Source: VAZQ01 sp963753575
Lineage (GTDB): Bacteria; Pseudomonadota; Alphaproteobacteria; Rhizobiales; Xanthobacteraceae
DNA: 64,000 bases
Reading direction: 5' to 3'
NCBI GenBank assembly: GCA_963753575.1
Contig: CAVWCR010000001.1
Location: 248,001-312,000, forward strand
Of this stretch, positions 35,141 through 43,971 are shown one piece after another; within the stretch, counting starts at the first letter, position 1; the number at the start of each line of letters is the position of its first letter. The translations under genes and the position numbers were made by a program. The notes below the pieces were generated by a model, which saw nothing but the letters and a program-made list of their open reading frames with translations, was not told where the DNA came from and did not search any database.

Positions 35141-35647
35141 CTACCGCACCTCCGCCATGGCCCGCCTAGCCTCGGCGTCGCTCATCGGAGTCAAATCGAA
35201 CGGCCCGGTGTTGTCATTGGTGGCGGCTGCCACCAGCGCGTAGCCGGCCAGGCCGCCGATCATCGCCGCCATGTTGACGTCATTGACCTTCTGCTTGACC
35301 TTGACCGCAAAGTAGTAGGTGCGCCCGGACGCAGCATTGAAATCGAGCCGGCTCACGCCGGGCTGATCCCACAGCTCGGCGGAGATCTGGTGTCGTCCGG
35401 CCGGACGGTCAGCCGAAACATATGCGCCGGTCAGGATTTCGCCGATCGGCTGGTCATCGACCTTGGTCGGCACCCCGCGATCGCTCCAGCCATAGAAGCC
35501 CTTCTCGGATCGCATCACCACGATGCGGGCTTGGCCGGCGGGCGGCGCCCTCATTGTTGCCAGCGAAGCGATGGGCGGTCCGCTTGGCGTTGTGGCGCAG
35601 CCCATCAGCGCCGTCGCAGCAAACAGGGCCGTCAGACGGCCCAACAT
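35141..35647 (-). CDS. DUF2846 lipoprotein
   Basis: The protein is 168 residues from ATG at 35647 behind AGAAGG. The lipobox LMGCATTP places the modified Cys at 17. Residues 46-150 (GQARIVVMRSEKGFYGWSD, ILTGAYVSADRPAGRHQISAE and GRTYYFAVKVKQ) match DUF2846. A glycine-rich helix near the C terminus could interact with the membrane. Function unknown. The gene is convergent with the flavoprotein. Confidence 0.75.
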   Translation of the reverse strand: MLGRLTALFAATALMGCATTPSGPPIASLATMRAPPAGQARIVVMRSEKGFYGWSDRGVPTKVDDQPIGEILTGAYVSADRPAGRHQISAELWDQPGVSRLDFNAASGRTYYFAVKVKQKVNDVNMAAMIGGLAGYALVAAATNDNTGPFDLTPMSDAEARRAMAEVR

Positions 35648-35943
35648 GTGCAGCCTTCTCGCAAGAACCCGTGCCCCCACGGCAACCTCCGTCACCGACA
35701 CAGCAATAGCGCTCAATAGCACGAACTACATCTCAAGATTGTGTCCGCGCGATCACACTGCGTGCCAAATCGAAAGGTGGCCAGGCGCCCGCGTTGTGCC
35801 CATCGTTCGCGCCGACGTGCGTCGCCGCCGGGAATTAGCCGTCTGTGATGATGTGAAGGGGACGCAGAGGTGACGCCTTCCCGTGCCGGTGTCGGGCTCC
35901 GGGGAGGCTTTCTTGCGTCAGTACGCGGAGGTCGGCGCGGCAC

Positions 35944-36651
35944 TCACTCGAACAGGAGTTGCTTAACCCGCCACTGCAGGAATTCCTGGTACAGCTGCTT
36001 CTGCCACTCAGGCTCATCGGAGCCGGAGGAGGGGGGCAGCGTCACGTCTTTGTCGCCCGCCGCCTCCGCGGCCTTATCGCCTGCCGCCTGTGCGGGCGCT
36101 GGGCGCTGCTGCATTCGTGCGGTCTTGGTCTTTTCGGAGCGCTCAGACTTTGTGCGTTCGGAGCGTTCGGCGTCGTTGCTGCGCCGCTTATGCAGAGCGG
36201 GCTCGCTCGTGACCGGCTCGGGTGTCACTATCTTCGTGCCGGAGGTCGCCGCGCCGGAGAGCGCGCTAAACGTTGCGGTGAACCACGCCTTGATCGACGA
36301 TTCACTCTCTACCGGCGCCGCAGTCGCGACTTCGGTAGGTCTGGCGCGCGCTTCACTCGACTGCGACACTGCGCGCGACGGCGTTGCCCGCGCCTCATGC
36401 GATCGTCGGGTGTGCGCCTCACCCGATGGACGGGGGTGCGAACGGCCTCCCACGCGTTTGAGATACCAGCAGCGCTGATGTGTTGTGTGGTTGATGCGAT
36501 AGTGCCAATGCGTGCCGGGACCTGATGGCCGATTGGGGCCTGCAAGGCAGTCGGCTGCTGCATAGGCAACGCTGTTGTTGGCATTGATCGCGAATGTGCC
36601 TGCGATGATGCAGGTCGCGACGCCAACCGACAAAACAAATTTTCTTAACAT
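35944..36651 (-). CDS. Hypothetical exported protein with Cys-Trp motif
   Basis: The 235-residue protein starts at ATG 36651 with GAGGGG upstream. The leader ends near VAYAAADC. After it comes a short conserved block (GTHWHYRINHTTHQRCWYLKR) seen in other Rhizobiales secreted proteins, then a long Ser/Thr/Arg/Ala low-complexity middle and a C-terminal EWQKQLYQEFLQWRVKQLLFE helix. No named domain. It is preceded by a gap of about 430 bp. Confidence 0.6.
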   Translation of the reverse strand: MLRKFVLSVGVATCIIAGTFAINANNSVAYAAADCLAGPNRPSGPGTHWHYRINHTTHQRCWYLKRVGGRSHPRPSGEAHTRRSHEARATPSRAVSQSSEARARPTEVATAAPVESESSIKAWFTATFSALSGAATSGTKIVTPEPVTSEPALHKRRSNDAERSERTKSERSEKTKTARMQQRPAPAQAAGDKAAEAAGDKDVTLPPSSGSDEPEWQKQLYQEFLQWRVKQLLFE

Positions 36652-37085
36652 TGCGCCCATTCCCCTCAACGTACGTCGCAAGTTTTGAATGTGTTGTGCT
36701 CCACGCGTGATCCTCTTGATCTGACAAGGTTTTTTCGTCCGCGAATCGGGCGGTAGTACGCTGCAAATTGGGCAATGCCGACGGGCTGAGTCGTGAAAAA
36801 GCCTGACAGGTTAAGACGATGGCGGGGATAGAGGTACCTGGATGCAGATTGATGGTAACCGGGGAATTCTTTTGTCGGTTGTCATGGCTTAGGGCCGACG
36901 CGGCGCATCACTTCGCAAATTTCGCATGCATGCCCCGCGCTTCGGGTACATGAGCAGAACATTGCGAATGAGCCGCGCGGTTTGCGGCCGTGCTAGAGTT
37001 CTTCCCGCTTCAGATGAAGCGGGAATAGTTCTCGATTCGTTGCGTGACGCATCGACGAAGCGGTGCCCACCGCGCTGGGACACGT
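36652..37085. other. 434-bp intergenic region with one palindrome
   Basis: No gene is supported. At 37002-37025 TTCCCGCTTC (loop AGAT) GAAGCGGGAA forms a perfect 10-bp hairpin, about 60 bp from the GST stop. The lower-GC stretch 36652-36900 may hold the promoter for the gene starting at 36651. Confidence 0.5.
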
Positions 37086-37727
37086 TCACGGCTTGGTAAC
37101 GTTCGTCCGCTGACGCGCCAGAGCTTCATCAATCTCCTTGGCGCGGACCGCTGCCGGTCGCGTGCGCAGCCGCGTCACGTAGCGCTCCAACGCGGGACGC
37201 CTTTCCAAGGTGCCGGCGCCCATGCCCCAGGCGAGGTTCATGCCGACATAGACGTCGACGGCGGAGAACCGATCGCCGATGAGATACTCGCGGCCCGTCA
37301 GCGTCGCTTCGAGCATCGCGAGCATGTCGGCGACACCGCCGAAGCCCACCACGGAGCGCTTGTCTGGCGGCACCTCGAAGCCCAGTTCCCGGTTGGTTTC
37401 TGCGTGATCGAGCGGGCCGGCCGCGATGAAGAACCAGCGATAATACGGGCCGCGCAGCCGATGGTCCGGCGGCGGAGCGAGGCGGGCATTTGGAAAGGCG
37501 TCGGCCAGATAGGCGCAGATCGCGGCACCCTCGGTCACGATGGTGTCGCCGTGGCGTAGCGCCGGCACTTTGCCCATCGGGTTGATGGCGAGATAGGCCG
37601 GGGCCTTCATGGTCGTCCCGTACTCGAGGATCTCGGTGCGGTAGGGCTGCCCCACCTCCTCGAGCATCCAGCGGACAAGGCGGCCACGCGACATCGGATT
37701 GGTGTAGAAAACCAGCTCGTCGGACAT
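37086..37727 (-). CDS. Glutathione S-transferase family protein
   Basis: The 213-residue protein has the thioredoxin-like N domain (LVFYTNPMSRGRLVRWMLEEVGQPY, then AINPMGKVPALRHGDTIVTEGAAICAYLAD). A PMSRGR motif at the catalytic position suggests Ser as activating residue. The all-helical C domain follows (FSAVDVYVGMNLAWGMGAG). GST detoxifies electrophiles or acts as an isomerase. It lies next to the HIBADH-like dehydrogenase on the same strand. Confidence 0.85.
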   Translation of the reverse strand: MSDELVFYTNPMSRGRLVRWMLEEVGQPYRTEILEYGTTMKAPAYLAINPMGKVPALRHGDTIVTEGAAICAYLADAFPNARLAPPPDHRLRGPYYRWFFIAAGPLDHAETNRELGFEVPPDKRSVVGFGGVADMLAMLEATLTGREYLIGDRFSAVDVYVGMNLAWGMGAGTLERRPALERYVTRLRTRPAAVRAKEIDEALARQRTNVTKP

Positions 37728-37748
37728 TGTGCGGTCCTTTATCGATCA

Positions 37749-38666
37749 TCACCTGCGGCGCGCGCTGGGCACCTTCTTCTTCCCGCGCTTCACGTGCGCC
37801 TTCTTCTCGAGCACGGCGCAGACGGCGGCGGTGTCGTGCATGGCATGACCGCTCGCAATCGCAGCGGCGTAGACCGGCCGCGTCGCCGCGAACAGTGGTA
37901 CCGGGCAGCCGAGCTTTTTGGCGAAATCGCCGATCACGGCCATGTCCTTCTGCCAGATATTGAGCTTCATGGTGGCGTCGTCATAGCGGCCTTTCACCAT
38001 CATGGGGGCGCGCAGCTCGAATACGCGCGAGTTGCCGGCGCCGGCCGCGACCATGTCGTGCACGACCTGCGGGTCGAGCCCGGCCTTCATGCCGAGCACC
38101 ATCGCTTCCGCCGACGCGACGTTGTTGATCGCGACCAGGAGATTGGCGACGTATTTCATGCGACTGCCGTTGCCGAAGGCACCGAGGTTGTGGGTGGCGC
38201 GCGAAATGTCGGCAAACAGCGGCCGGATCTGGCGGATCGCCTCCGGGTCGCCGCTGGCATAGATGATGATGTCCTTGGTGCGCGCCTGCGAGCCGGTGCC
38301 GCTCACCGGGCAGTCGAGCATGCGGTGGCCAGCCTTGGCGAGTGTGCGTTCGGCCTTGAGCTTGTCGTCGAGCGTGAACGTGCTTGCCTCGATCACAATG
38401 CGCGCTGCCACTTTGGCGGCGACGATCGCCTTGACGGTGTCGTGCAAGGCACGCGGGCTGGGCAGGCTGGTGATGATCATCGGTGCCGCTGCTGCGACCG
38501 CGGCGGCGCCTTCTGCGATCTCGACGCCCGCCTTGGCAAGCGCACGGCAGCGGCGGGGATCGAGGTCGTAGCCGATCACGCGCCAGCCGGCAGCCGCGAG
38601 GTGTTGCGCGAACGCGCCGCCCATGATGCCGAGGCCGATGACCCCGACCGTGCCCTTGGTTGCCAT
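37749..38666 (-). CDS. NAD(P)-dependent beta-hydroxyacid dehydrogenase (HIBADH family)
   Basis: The protein is 305 residues from ATG at 38666. It has GLGIMGGAF (11-19), the dehydrogenase loop GTGSQARTKDI, catalytic Lys in RMKYVANLLVAINN and a basic C-terminal tail. Members reduce 3-hydroxyisobutyrate, tartronate semialdehyde or related short acids. It is divergent from the next dehydrogenase across about 120 bp, implying a shared regulatory region. Confidence 0.82.
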   Translation of the reverse strand: MATKGTVGVIGLGIMGGAFAQHLAAAGWRVIGYDLDPRRCRALAKAGVEIAEGAAAVAAAAPMIITSLPSPRALHDTVKAIVAAKVAARIVIEASTFTLDDKLKAERTLAKAGHRMLDCPVSGTGSQARTKDIIIYASGDPEAIRQIRPLFADISRATHNLGAFGNGSRMKYVANLLVAINNVASAEAMVLGMKAGLDPQVVHDMVAAGAGNSRVFELRAPMMVKGRYDDATMKLNIWQKDMAVIGDFAKKLGCPVPLFAATRPVYAAAIASGHAMHDTAAVCAVLEKKAHVKRGKKKVPSARRR

Positions 38667-38789
38667 TGCGACATTTTCTCCCATGCTGCGGCGGCACTCT
38701 AATCAGCACGCTGGTATCATCGCAAAGGCCTTTTTCGCTTTCGCGGCTTCGCCTATCGTCGCGCCGGACCAAACATAGCGGGAGCGGAC

Positions 38790-39677
38790 ATGAACGTCGG
38801 GGTCGCCGGTCTCGGCATGATGGGTGCGGCGATCGCGCAACGGCTGATGGATGTCGGCCACAGCGTCACGGTCTGGAACCGCACCGCTGACAAAGTTGCG
38901 CCAGTTGTTGCAGCCGGCGCGACTGCGGTGGCGACACCCGCTGCGGTCGCCGACGCCTGTGAGGTGGTCATTACCATTCTCACTGACGCTGGCGCGATCG
39001 ACGCAGTCTATGGCGGGCCGTCGGGCCTCCTGGCCGGGGACCTGCGCGGCAGGTTGTTCATCGAGATGAGCACGGTGCAGCCGGCGACCGAGCTTGCGCT
39101 CGCCGACAAGGTGCGCGGCAAGGGCGCGGCGTTTGTCGAATGCCCGGTCGGCGGTACCACCGGGCCGGCGCGCCAGGGCCAGCTCATCGGGCTTCTGGGC
39201 GCGGAGCCGGCCGATGCCGCGCGGGTCGAGCCGCTGCTGCGACAAATGTGCCGCCGCTTCGAGCATTGCGGACCGGTCGGCGCCGGCTCGACCATGAAGC
39301 TTGCGATCAATCTGCCCCTGATGGTGTCGTGGCAGGCGTTCGGCGAGGCGTTCGCGCTCACCCGCGATCTTGGCATCGACCCGGAGCGGCTCCTCGGCCT
39401 GTTCACCGACATTTCCGCGTCTACCAACGCGATCAAGGCGCGCGCCGCGATGATCGTGGCCGACCTCAAAGGCGCTGCTGATGGCGGGGTCACCTTCACC
39501 ATCAATTCCGGCGCCAAGGATCTGCGCACCATGGCGGCCGAAGGCCGCGCCCGCGGCTTCGAGTTGCCGCTCACCGAGCGCGCCGCGCAATGTTTCGAGG
39601 AGGCGAGCCGCAGCGGCTGGGGCGCGCGCGACGGCTCGGCGGTCGCCGCCTACTGGTCGAAGCGCGGGAAACAGTGA
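38790..39677 (+). CDS. NAD(P)-dependent beta-hydroxyacid dehydrogenase, second
   Basis: The 295-residue HIBADH-family protein has GLGMMGAAI (7-15), the substrate loop CPVGGTTGPAR, and catalytic Lys in GSTMKLAINLPLM. It is similar in design to the divergent dehydrogenase but clearly not a recent duplicate. It is the first gene of a plus-strand run continuing to 44924. Substrate unknown. Confidence 0.83.
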   Translation: MNVGVAGLGMMGAAIAQRLMDVGHSVTVWNRTADKVAPVVAAGATAVATPAAVADACEVVITILTDAGAIDAVYGGPSGLLAGDLRGRLFIEMSTVQPATELALADKVRGKGAAFVECPVGGTTGPARQGQLIGLLGAEPADAARVEPLLRQMCRRFEHCGPVGAGSTMKLAINLPLMVSWQAFGEAFALTRDLGIDPERLLGLFTDISASTNAIKARAAMIVADLKGAADGGVTFTINSGAKDLRTMAAEGRARGFELPLTERAAQCFEEASRSGWGARDGSAVAAYWSKRGKQ

Positions 39678-39731
39678 CAGCAGCGGCCGTCCTTTGTATT
39701 CATCATCGCCACAAGCAGTCCGGGGAGTCCC

Positions 39732-40175
39732 ATGCAGTCGCTCACGCTCGCGCAAGCTTCAACCATCGTCGATGTCGCGCTCAAGACCGGGCGCGAACAC
39801 AAGTTTCAGCCGCTGTCGGTCGCCGTGCTCGATGCCGGCGGGCATCTGGTCGCGTTCAAGCGCGAGGACAAGTCCGGCATCCTGCGCTTTGACATCGCGT
39901 TCGGGAAAGCCTGGGGCGCGCTCGGCATGGGGCTCGGCTCGCGCACGCTCGCCGGCCGTGCGCCTAAGCAGCCGGCGTTCTTCACGGCGCTCGCGGCGGT
40001 GAGTGACGGGCGGCTGGTGCCGGGCCCGGCCGGCGTGCTGATCCGCGACCAGGATGGCGACGTGATCGGCGCGGTCGGCATCTCGGGCGACACCGCAGAT
40101 AACGACGAGATATGTGCCATAGCGGGTGTACAGGCCGCAGGCCTCACCCCCGATGCCGGCAAGGAGCCGACGTAA
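39732..40175 (+). CDS. GlcG/HbpS family (DUF336) protein
   Basis: The 147-residue protein matches the GlcG/heme-degrading HbpS fold: LTLAQASTIVDVALKTG, LSVAVLDAGGHLVAFKRED and GVLIRDQDGDVIGAVGISGDTADNDE. Roles include heme binding and accessory parts of glycolate and propanediol catabolism. Here it accompanies dehydrogenase genes. ATG at 39732 with GGGGAG upstream. Confidence 0.85.
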   Translation: MQSLTLAQASTIVDVALKTGREHKFQPLSVAVLDAGGHLVAFKREDKSGILRFDIAFGKAWGALGMGLGSRTLAGRAPKQPAFFTALAAVSDGRLVPGPAGVLIRDQDGDVIGAVGISGDTADNDEICAIAGVQAAGLTPDAGKEPT

Positions 40176-40294
40176 AACGTCACACCATGCGCGGCATTGG
40201 TACGCAACCGGGTCGATTGACCCGGCGGCGCCCACCCGGCTAGGTGTTGCCATCAAAAGTGGCGCCAAAGGCGCCGGGACAGGGGAGAACGTTG

Positions 40295-41563
40295 ATGGGT
40301 GCGAATTTCGGCATCGCCGGCCTGGATTGGCAGCAGCGGGTCAACTGGGACCGCCTGCGCAAGTACCGGACCGAGCGTGCGCGCGAGATGATGAAGAAGC
40401 ACGGCCTCGGCGCCGTGCTCTGCATGTACGACGAGAACGTGCGCTATCTCACCGGCACGCTGACGCCGGGTTGGAACCGGCTCAAGCCGGGGCTGCGTTA
40501 CGCGATGCTGTGCGGCGACGGCGCGCCGGTGCTGTTCGAACAGGGCGACCTCGGCTTCCAGATCGAGCGGCATTCGCCCTGGATCCCGAAGGAGAACGTC
40601 CGCCACTCCTTCGCCTGGATCAAGGGCGCGGCCGGACCGGCGTCCACCCAGCAGGTCAACAAGTTCACCAAGGCCGTGCTGGAAGAGATGAAGCGCCACG
40701 GCGTCGCCGGCCAGAAGCTCGGCGTCGACTTCATCGACATCAACATGATCAACATCTTCAAGGAGAACAACATCAACTGGGTCGACGGCATGACCCCGAT
40801 GATGGAGGCGCGCGCGGTCAAGAACGTCGACGAGCAGGAATGCTTCCGCATCGTCGGCGCGATCGGCGATGCCACGCACTGGGAGTGCATGAAGTTCCTG
40901 CGCCCCGGCATCACCGAGAACCAGGTGACCGCGCACCTGATGGAATACCTCTATTCGATCCCTGGCATGGAGGACGTCGAGGACGTCATCGTTTCGTCCG
41001 GCCCCAACACCTGGCCGAACTGGCGCAATTTCTCCGACCGCATCATCCAGCCCGGCGACATCGTGTTCATGGATTTGGCCGCGCTCACCTGGAACGGCTA
41101 CAAATCCTGCTACTACCGCACCTATTGCGTCGGCAAGGAGCCTTCCCAGGAGCAGAAGGACACCTACAAGGAAGCGCTCGGCTGGCTCTATGACTCGATC
41201 GGCGCCGTGAAGGCCGGCGCCACCACGCGCGACATCGCGCTCAAGTGGCCGTCCGCGATGGAGACCTGGGGCTACGAGGACGAGGACCAGGCGGCCGCCA
41301 ACCTGTGGGGCCACGGTCTCGGGCTCGCGCAGTATGATCCGCCGGTGATCTCGCGCATCTGGTCGCTCGATCATCCGATCGAGATCCAGGAAGGCATGAC
41401 GTTTGCGCTCGAGACCCAGCACGGACAGCGCTTCCGCTATGGCGTGCGCATCGAGGAGATGCTGATCGTGCACAAGGATTCGATCGAGATCGTCTCCAAC
41501 TTCCCGGTCAAGCAGATCACCGTGGTCGATCCGCTGCCGGGCTATGGCGATCATGTGAAGTGA
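40295..41563 (+). CDS. M24 (creatinase/Xaa-Pro peptidase) fold protein with altered metal ligands
   Basis: The 422-residue protein has an N-terminal creatinase domain and a pitta-bread C domain. By alignment with the M24 pattern the metal positions are Asp260 (IVFMDLA), Ala262 in place of the paired Asp, Cys272 in place of the second Asp, His340 (GHGLGLA), Glu373 (ALETQHG) and Glu387/Glu388. So two of the six usual ligands are replaced. The SGPNTWPNW-type stretch resembles DddP (a DMSP lyase of this fold), but DddP ligands are not conserved either. Function unknown. Start ATG behind AGGGGAG. Confidence 0.8.
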   Translation: MGANFGIAGLDWQQRVNWDRLRKYRTERAREMMKKHGLGAVLCMYDENVRYLTGTLTPGWNRLKPGLRYAMLCGDGAPVLFEQGDLGFQIERHSPWIPKENVRHSFAWIKGAAGPASTQQVNKFTKAVLEEMKRHGVAGQKLGVDFIDINMINIFKENNINWVDGMTPMMEARAVKNVDEQECFRIVGAIGDATHWECMKFLRPGITENQVTAHLMEYLYSIPGMEDVEDVIVSSGPNTWPNWRNFSDRIIQPGDIVFMDLAALTWNGYKSCYYRTYCVGKEPSQEQKDTYKEALGWLYDSIGAVKAGATTRDIALKWPSAMETWGYEDEDQAAANLWGHGLGLAQYDPPVISRIWSLDHPIEIQEGMTFALETQHGQRFRYGVRIEEMLIVHKDSIEIVSNFPVKQITVVDPLPGYGDHVK

Positions 41564-41570
41564 CTTGTTG

Positions 41571-41675
41571 TTGTCCCGGACGGCCCGCAAGGGCCGAGCC
41601 GGGACCCATCTTTGACAACGACCGACCGAGCAATGGGTCCTGGCTCGCGCGCTGACGCGCTTGGCCGGGACACGC
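41571..41675. repeat. REP-like bipartite palindrome
   Basis: GTCCCGG ac GGCCC (41573) pairs across GCAA with GGGCC and CCGGGAC (41605), and ACCCAT (41603) is repeated inverted as ATGGGT at 41633 beside CGCGC/GCGCG blocks. This gives two facing hairpins. It lies in the 133-bp spacer between the M24-like gene and the PEP-synthase-like gene and could serve as a transcription or stability boundary. Confidence 0.7.
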
Positions 41676-41695
41676 CTGGGCGAGCAGCGAACAAT

Positions 41696-42976
41696 ATGGG
41701 CGATTTCATCATCCCGCTTGACGCGTCTGGCGCGACCGATCCCGACCGCGTCGGGCCGAAGGCAGCGAACCTTGCGGCACTCGCGCGCGCTGGTCTTGCG
41801 ACGCCCGGCGGGTTTGCGCTCACGGCCGACGCCTATCGCGGCCAGATCGCGCATCTCGGCCTCGATGAAGCCGTCGCGAGCTTTGCCGATGCGGACTTGC
41901 GACAACAGCGCCGGCTGTCGGTCGAGATCAGGCTCAAGCTTTACCAGGAACCGATCGCGCCGGAGATTCTTGCCCCGCTGCTCTCCGCCTGGCGCGCCCA
42001 GCGCGCGGCAATCGCCGAGCCCACGGCGATCCGCTCCTCGGCGCTGATCGAGGATCGCGCCGATGCCAATTTCGCCGGCCAGTTCGAAAGCTTCCTGGGC
42101 ATTGTCGACGAAGCCGAATTCTTGACTGCGGTGCGCGCCTGCTGGGCGGCGCTGTGGACCAGCAACGCGCGCCGCTACATGGAGAACCACGGGCTCGATC
42201 CGGCCGGAACCGCGATGGCGGTGCTGATCCAGCCAACCGTTGCGGCGCGCGCATCCGGCGGCGGACTGAGCGAGACCGCCGAAGGCGGAATGCTGATCAG
42301 CGCCACCTGGGGGCTCGGCTCTGCGATCGCGCAGGGCGAGGTGGTGCCCGACCGCATCGTGCTCAGCCGGCAGGGCTTCGTGCGAACGATCGAAGCCGGC
42401 CGCAAGGATCACCGCGAGACCTGCGGACACGTGGGCACGGCGCCGGAGGCGGTGCCGAAGGCGCTCGCGCGCGAGCCCTGCCTCGATGCCGGTCAGGCGG
42501 TGACGCTGGGGCGTCTCATCCGCAAGGCCGAGAAACTGATGGGGATGCCGGTCGAGATCGAGTGGGCGCTCGATGACGCGGGCTTCAAGCTGTTGCAGTC
42601 GCGGCCGCTGCACGTTCAGGCGGCATACGTGCCCGACGAGATCTGGCTCAAGCATCCCGGCCTCAACGGCCATCCGGCCGGCATTGGCTGGGGCTCCGGC
42701 CGCGCCGTGGTGGTCAACTGCGAATGCGAGCTCTCGCGCGTGGCGCCGGGCGACATTCTCATCACCAAGGTGGCGGGTCCGGCGCTCAGCCACATCCTGC
42801 CGCGGGTTGCGGGCGTGGTGGCGGAGCTCGGCGGCTCGACCTCGCATCTTGCCTCGCTCGCGCGCGAGCGCGGCATCCCAATGGTGCTCGGCGTGCTCGA
42901 TGCCACGCGCCACATTCCGGACGGCTCGCAGGTCGCGGTCGATGGCGTCGCCGGCATCGTGCGGTGGCTGCGCTGA
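41696..42976 (+). CDS. PEP-synthase-like ATP-grasp/phosphohistidine protein
   Basis: The 426-residue protein has the PPDK N-terminal ATP-grasp domain (GPKAANLAALARAGLATPGGFALT, then AIRSSALIEDRADANFAGQFESFLG) and a C-terminal swivelling phosphohistidine domain with GGSTSHLASLAR, His384 being the phospho-acceptor. The PEP-binding TIM barrel of true PpsA is absent, and the protein ends about 40 residues after the His. Rifampin phosphotransferase and phenylphosphate synthase subunits share this layout. Its target here is unknown. Longer start at 41612 would run through the palindrome. Confidence 0.78.
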   Translation: MGDFIIPLDASGATDPDRVGPKAANLAALARAGLATPGGFALTADAYRGQIAHLGLDEAVASFADADLRQQRRLSVEIRLKLYQEPIAPEILAPLLSAWRAQRAAIAEPTAIRSSALIEDRADANFAGQFESFLGIVDEAEFLTAVRACWAALWTSNARRYMENHGLDPAGTAMAVLIQPTVAARASGGGLSETAEGGMLISATWGLGSAIAQGEVVPDRIVLSRQGFVRTIEAGRKDHRETCGHVGTAPEAVPKALAREPCLDAGQAVTLGRLIRKAEKLMGMPVEIEWALDDAGFKLLQSRPLHVQAAYVPDEIWLKHPGLNGHPAGIGWGSGRAVVVNCECELSRVAPGDILITKVAGPALSHILPRVAGVVAELGGSTSHLASLARERGIPMVLGVLDATRHIPDGSQVAVDGVAGIVRWLR

Positions 42977-43971
42977 TGGCCAGGAAACCATCCAGGCCAC
43001 GCATCTTTGTGACGCAGCCGGTCGCCGAGAGCGCGCTTAAGCGCCTGCGCGCCGTGGCGAGCGTGAAAGTCTACCCGGACGACAGCCGGATCATCCCCAG
43101 GACCGCGCTGGTCGCGGCCGTGAAGCAGGCCGACATCCTGTTCTGCCTGCTGCATGACAAGATCGACAAGGTCGTCATCGCGGCCAATCCGAAGCTCCGC
43201 CACATCGCGGCGCAGTCGATCTCGCCGTCGAACATTGATGTGGCCACGGCCAGCGCGCGCCGCATTCCGGTGACAGTGGTTCCGCCGGTCACCACCGAGG
43301 CGACCGCCGATCTCACATTCGGCCTGATGCTTGCGGTCGCGCGCCGCATGGTGGAAGGCGACCGCCTGGTGCGCGCCGGCAAATTTCCGGGCGGCCAGTC
43401 GCGCCACCTGCTCGGCTCCTTCGTGTGGGGCAAGACCGTCGGGTTGATCGGCGGCGGAGGGCTGATCGGCAAGGCCGTCGCCCGCCGCGCCCACGGCTTC
43501 GGAATGCGTGTGCTCTACTGGACCCCGCGGCGCAAGCCGGAAGCCGAGGAGCGCGAGGCGGGCCTCACCTTCGCGTCGCTCGACGCGCTCTTGCGCGAAT
43601 CCGATTTCGTCTCGCTGCATCAGCCGCTCAACGCCACGACCCGCCACCAGATCGGGGCGCGCGAGCTCGGCCTGATGAAGAGAACGGCGTTCCTGATCAA
43701 CACCGCGCGCGGCCCGATCGTGGACGAGGCGGCGCTTGTGCGCGCGCTCAAGGGTAAGACGATCGCCGGCGCCGGCCTCGACGTGTTCGAGTACGAGCCC
43801 AAGGTGTCGCCCGAGTTGAAAAAGATGAACAACGTGGTGATCGTGCCGCACCTCGGCAGCGCAACCACCGAGGTGCGCGAGGAAATGGCCGGCATCGTGG
43901 TGGACAACATCCTGGCGCTGCTCGAGGGCCGGCGGCCGCCGAACTGCGTGAATCCCGAGGTGCTGACATGA
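42976..43971 (+). CDS. D-isomer-specific 2-hydroxyacid dehydrogenase
   Basis: The 331-residue enzyme has NAD motif GLIGGGGLIGKAVAR, catalytic Arg in INTARGPIVDEAAL, Glu near the ARGPI block, and His in IVPHLGSATTEVR. This is the GRHPR/GyaR type that reduces glyoxylate or hydroxypyruvate-like oxoacids. It begins inside the upstream stop (TGATG) and ends overlapping the next start, so three genes are coupled. Confidence 0.87.
   Translation: MARKPSRPRIFVTQPVAESALKRLRAVASVKVYPDDSRIIPRTALVAAVKQADILFCLLHDKIDKVVIAANPKLRHIAAQSISPSNIDVATASARRIPVTVVPPVTTEATADLTFGLMLAVARRMVEGDRLVRAGKFPGGQSRHLLGSFVWGKTVGLIGGGGLIGKAVARRAHGFGMRVLYWTPRRKPEAEEREAGLTFASLDALLRESDFVSLHQPLNATTRHQIGARELGLMKRTAFLINTARGPIVDEAALVRALKGKTIAGAGLDVFEYEPKVSPELKKMNNVVIVPHLGSATTEVREEMAGIVVDNILALLEGRRPPNCVNPEVLT

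Noticed and set aside
40295..41563. DMSP lyase DddP
   Set aside because: The resemblance is limited to the fold and a short stretch. Two DddP metal ligands are not conserved and no DMSP genes are adjacent.
40253..43000. 915-codon open frame on the minus strand
   Set aside because: It is antisense to the M24-like and PEP-synthase-like genes, is His/Arg/Asp-rich with no domain, and results from high GC in third codon positions.
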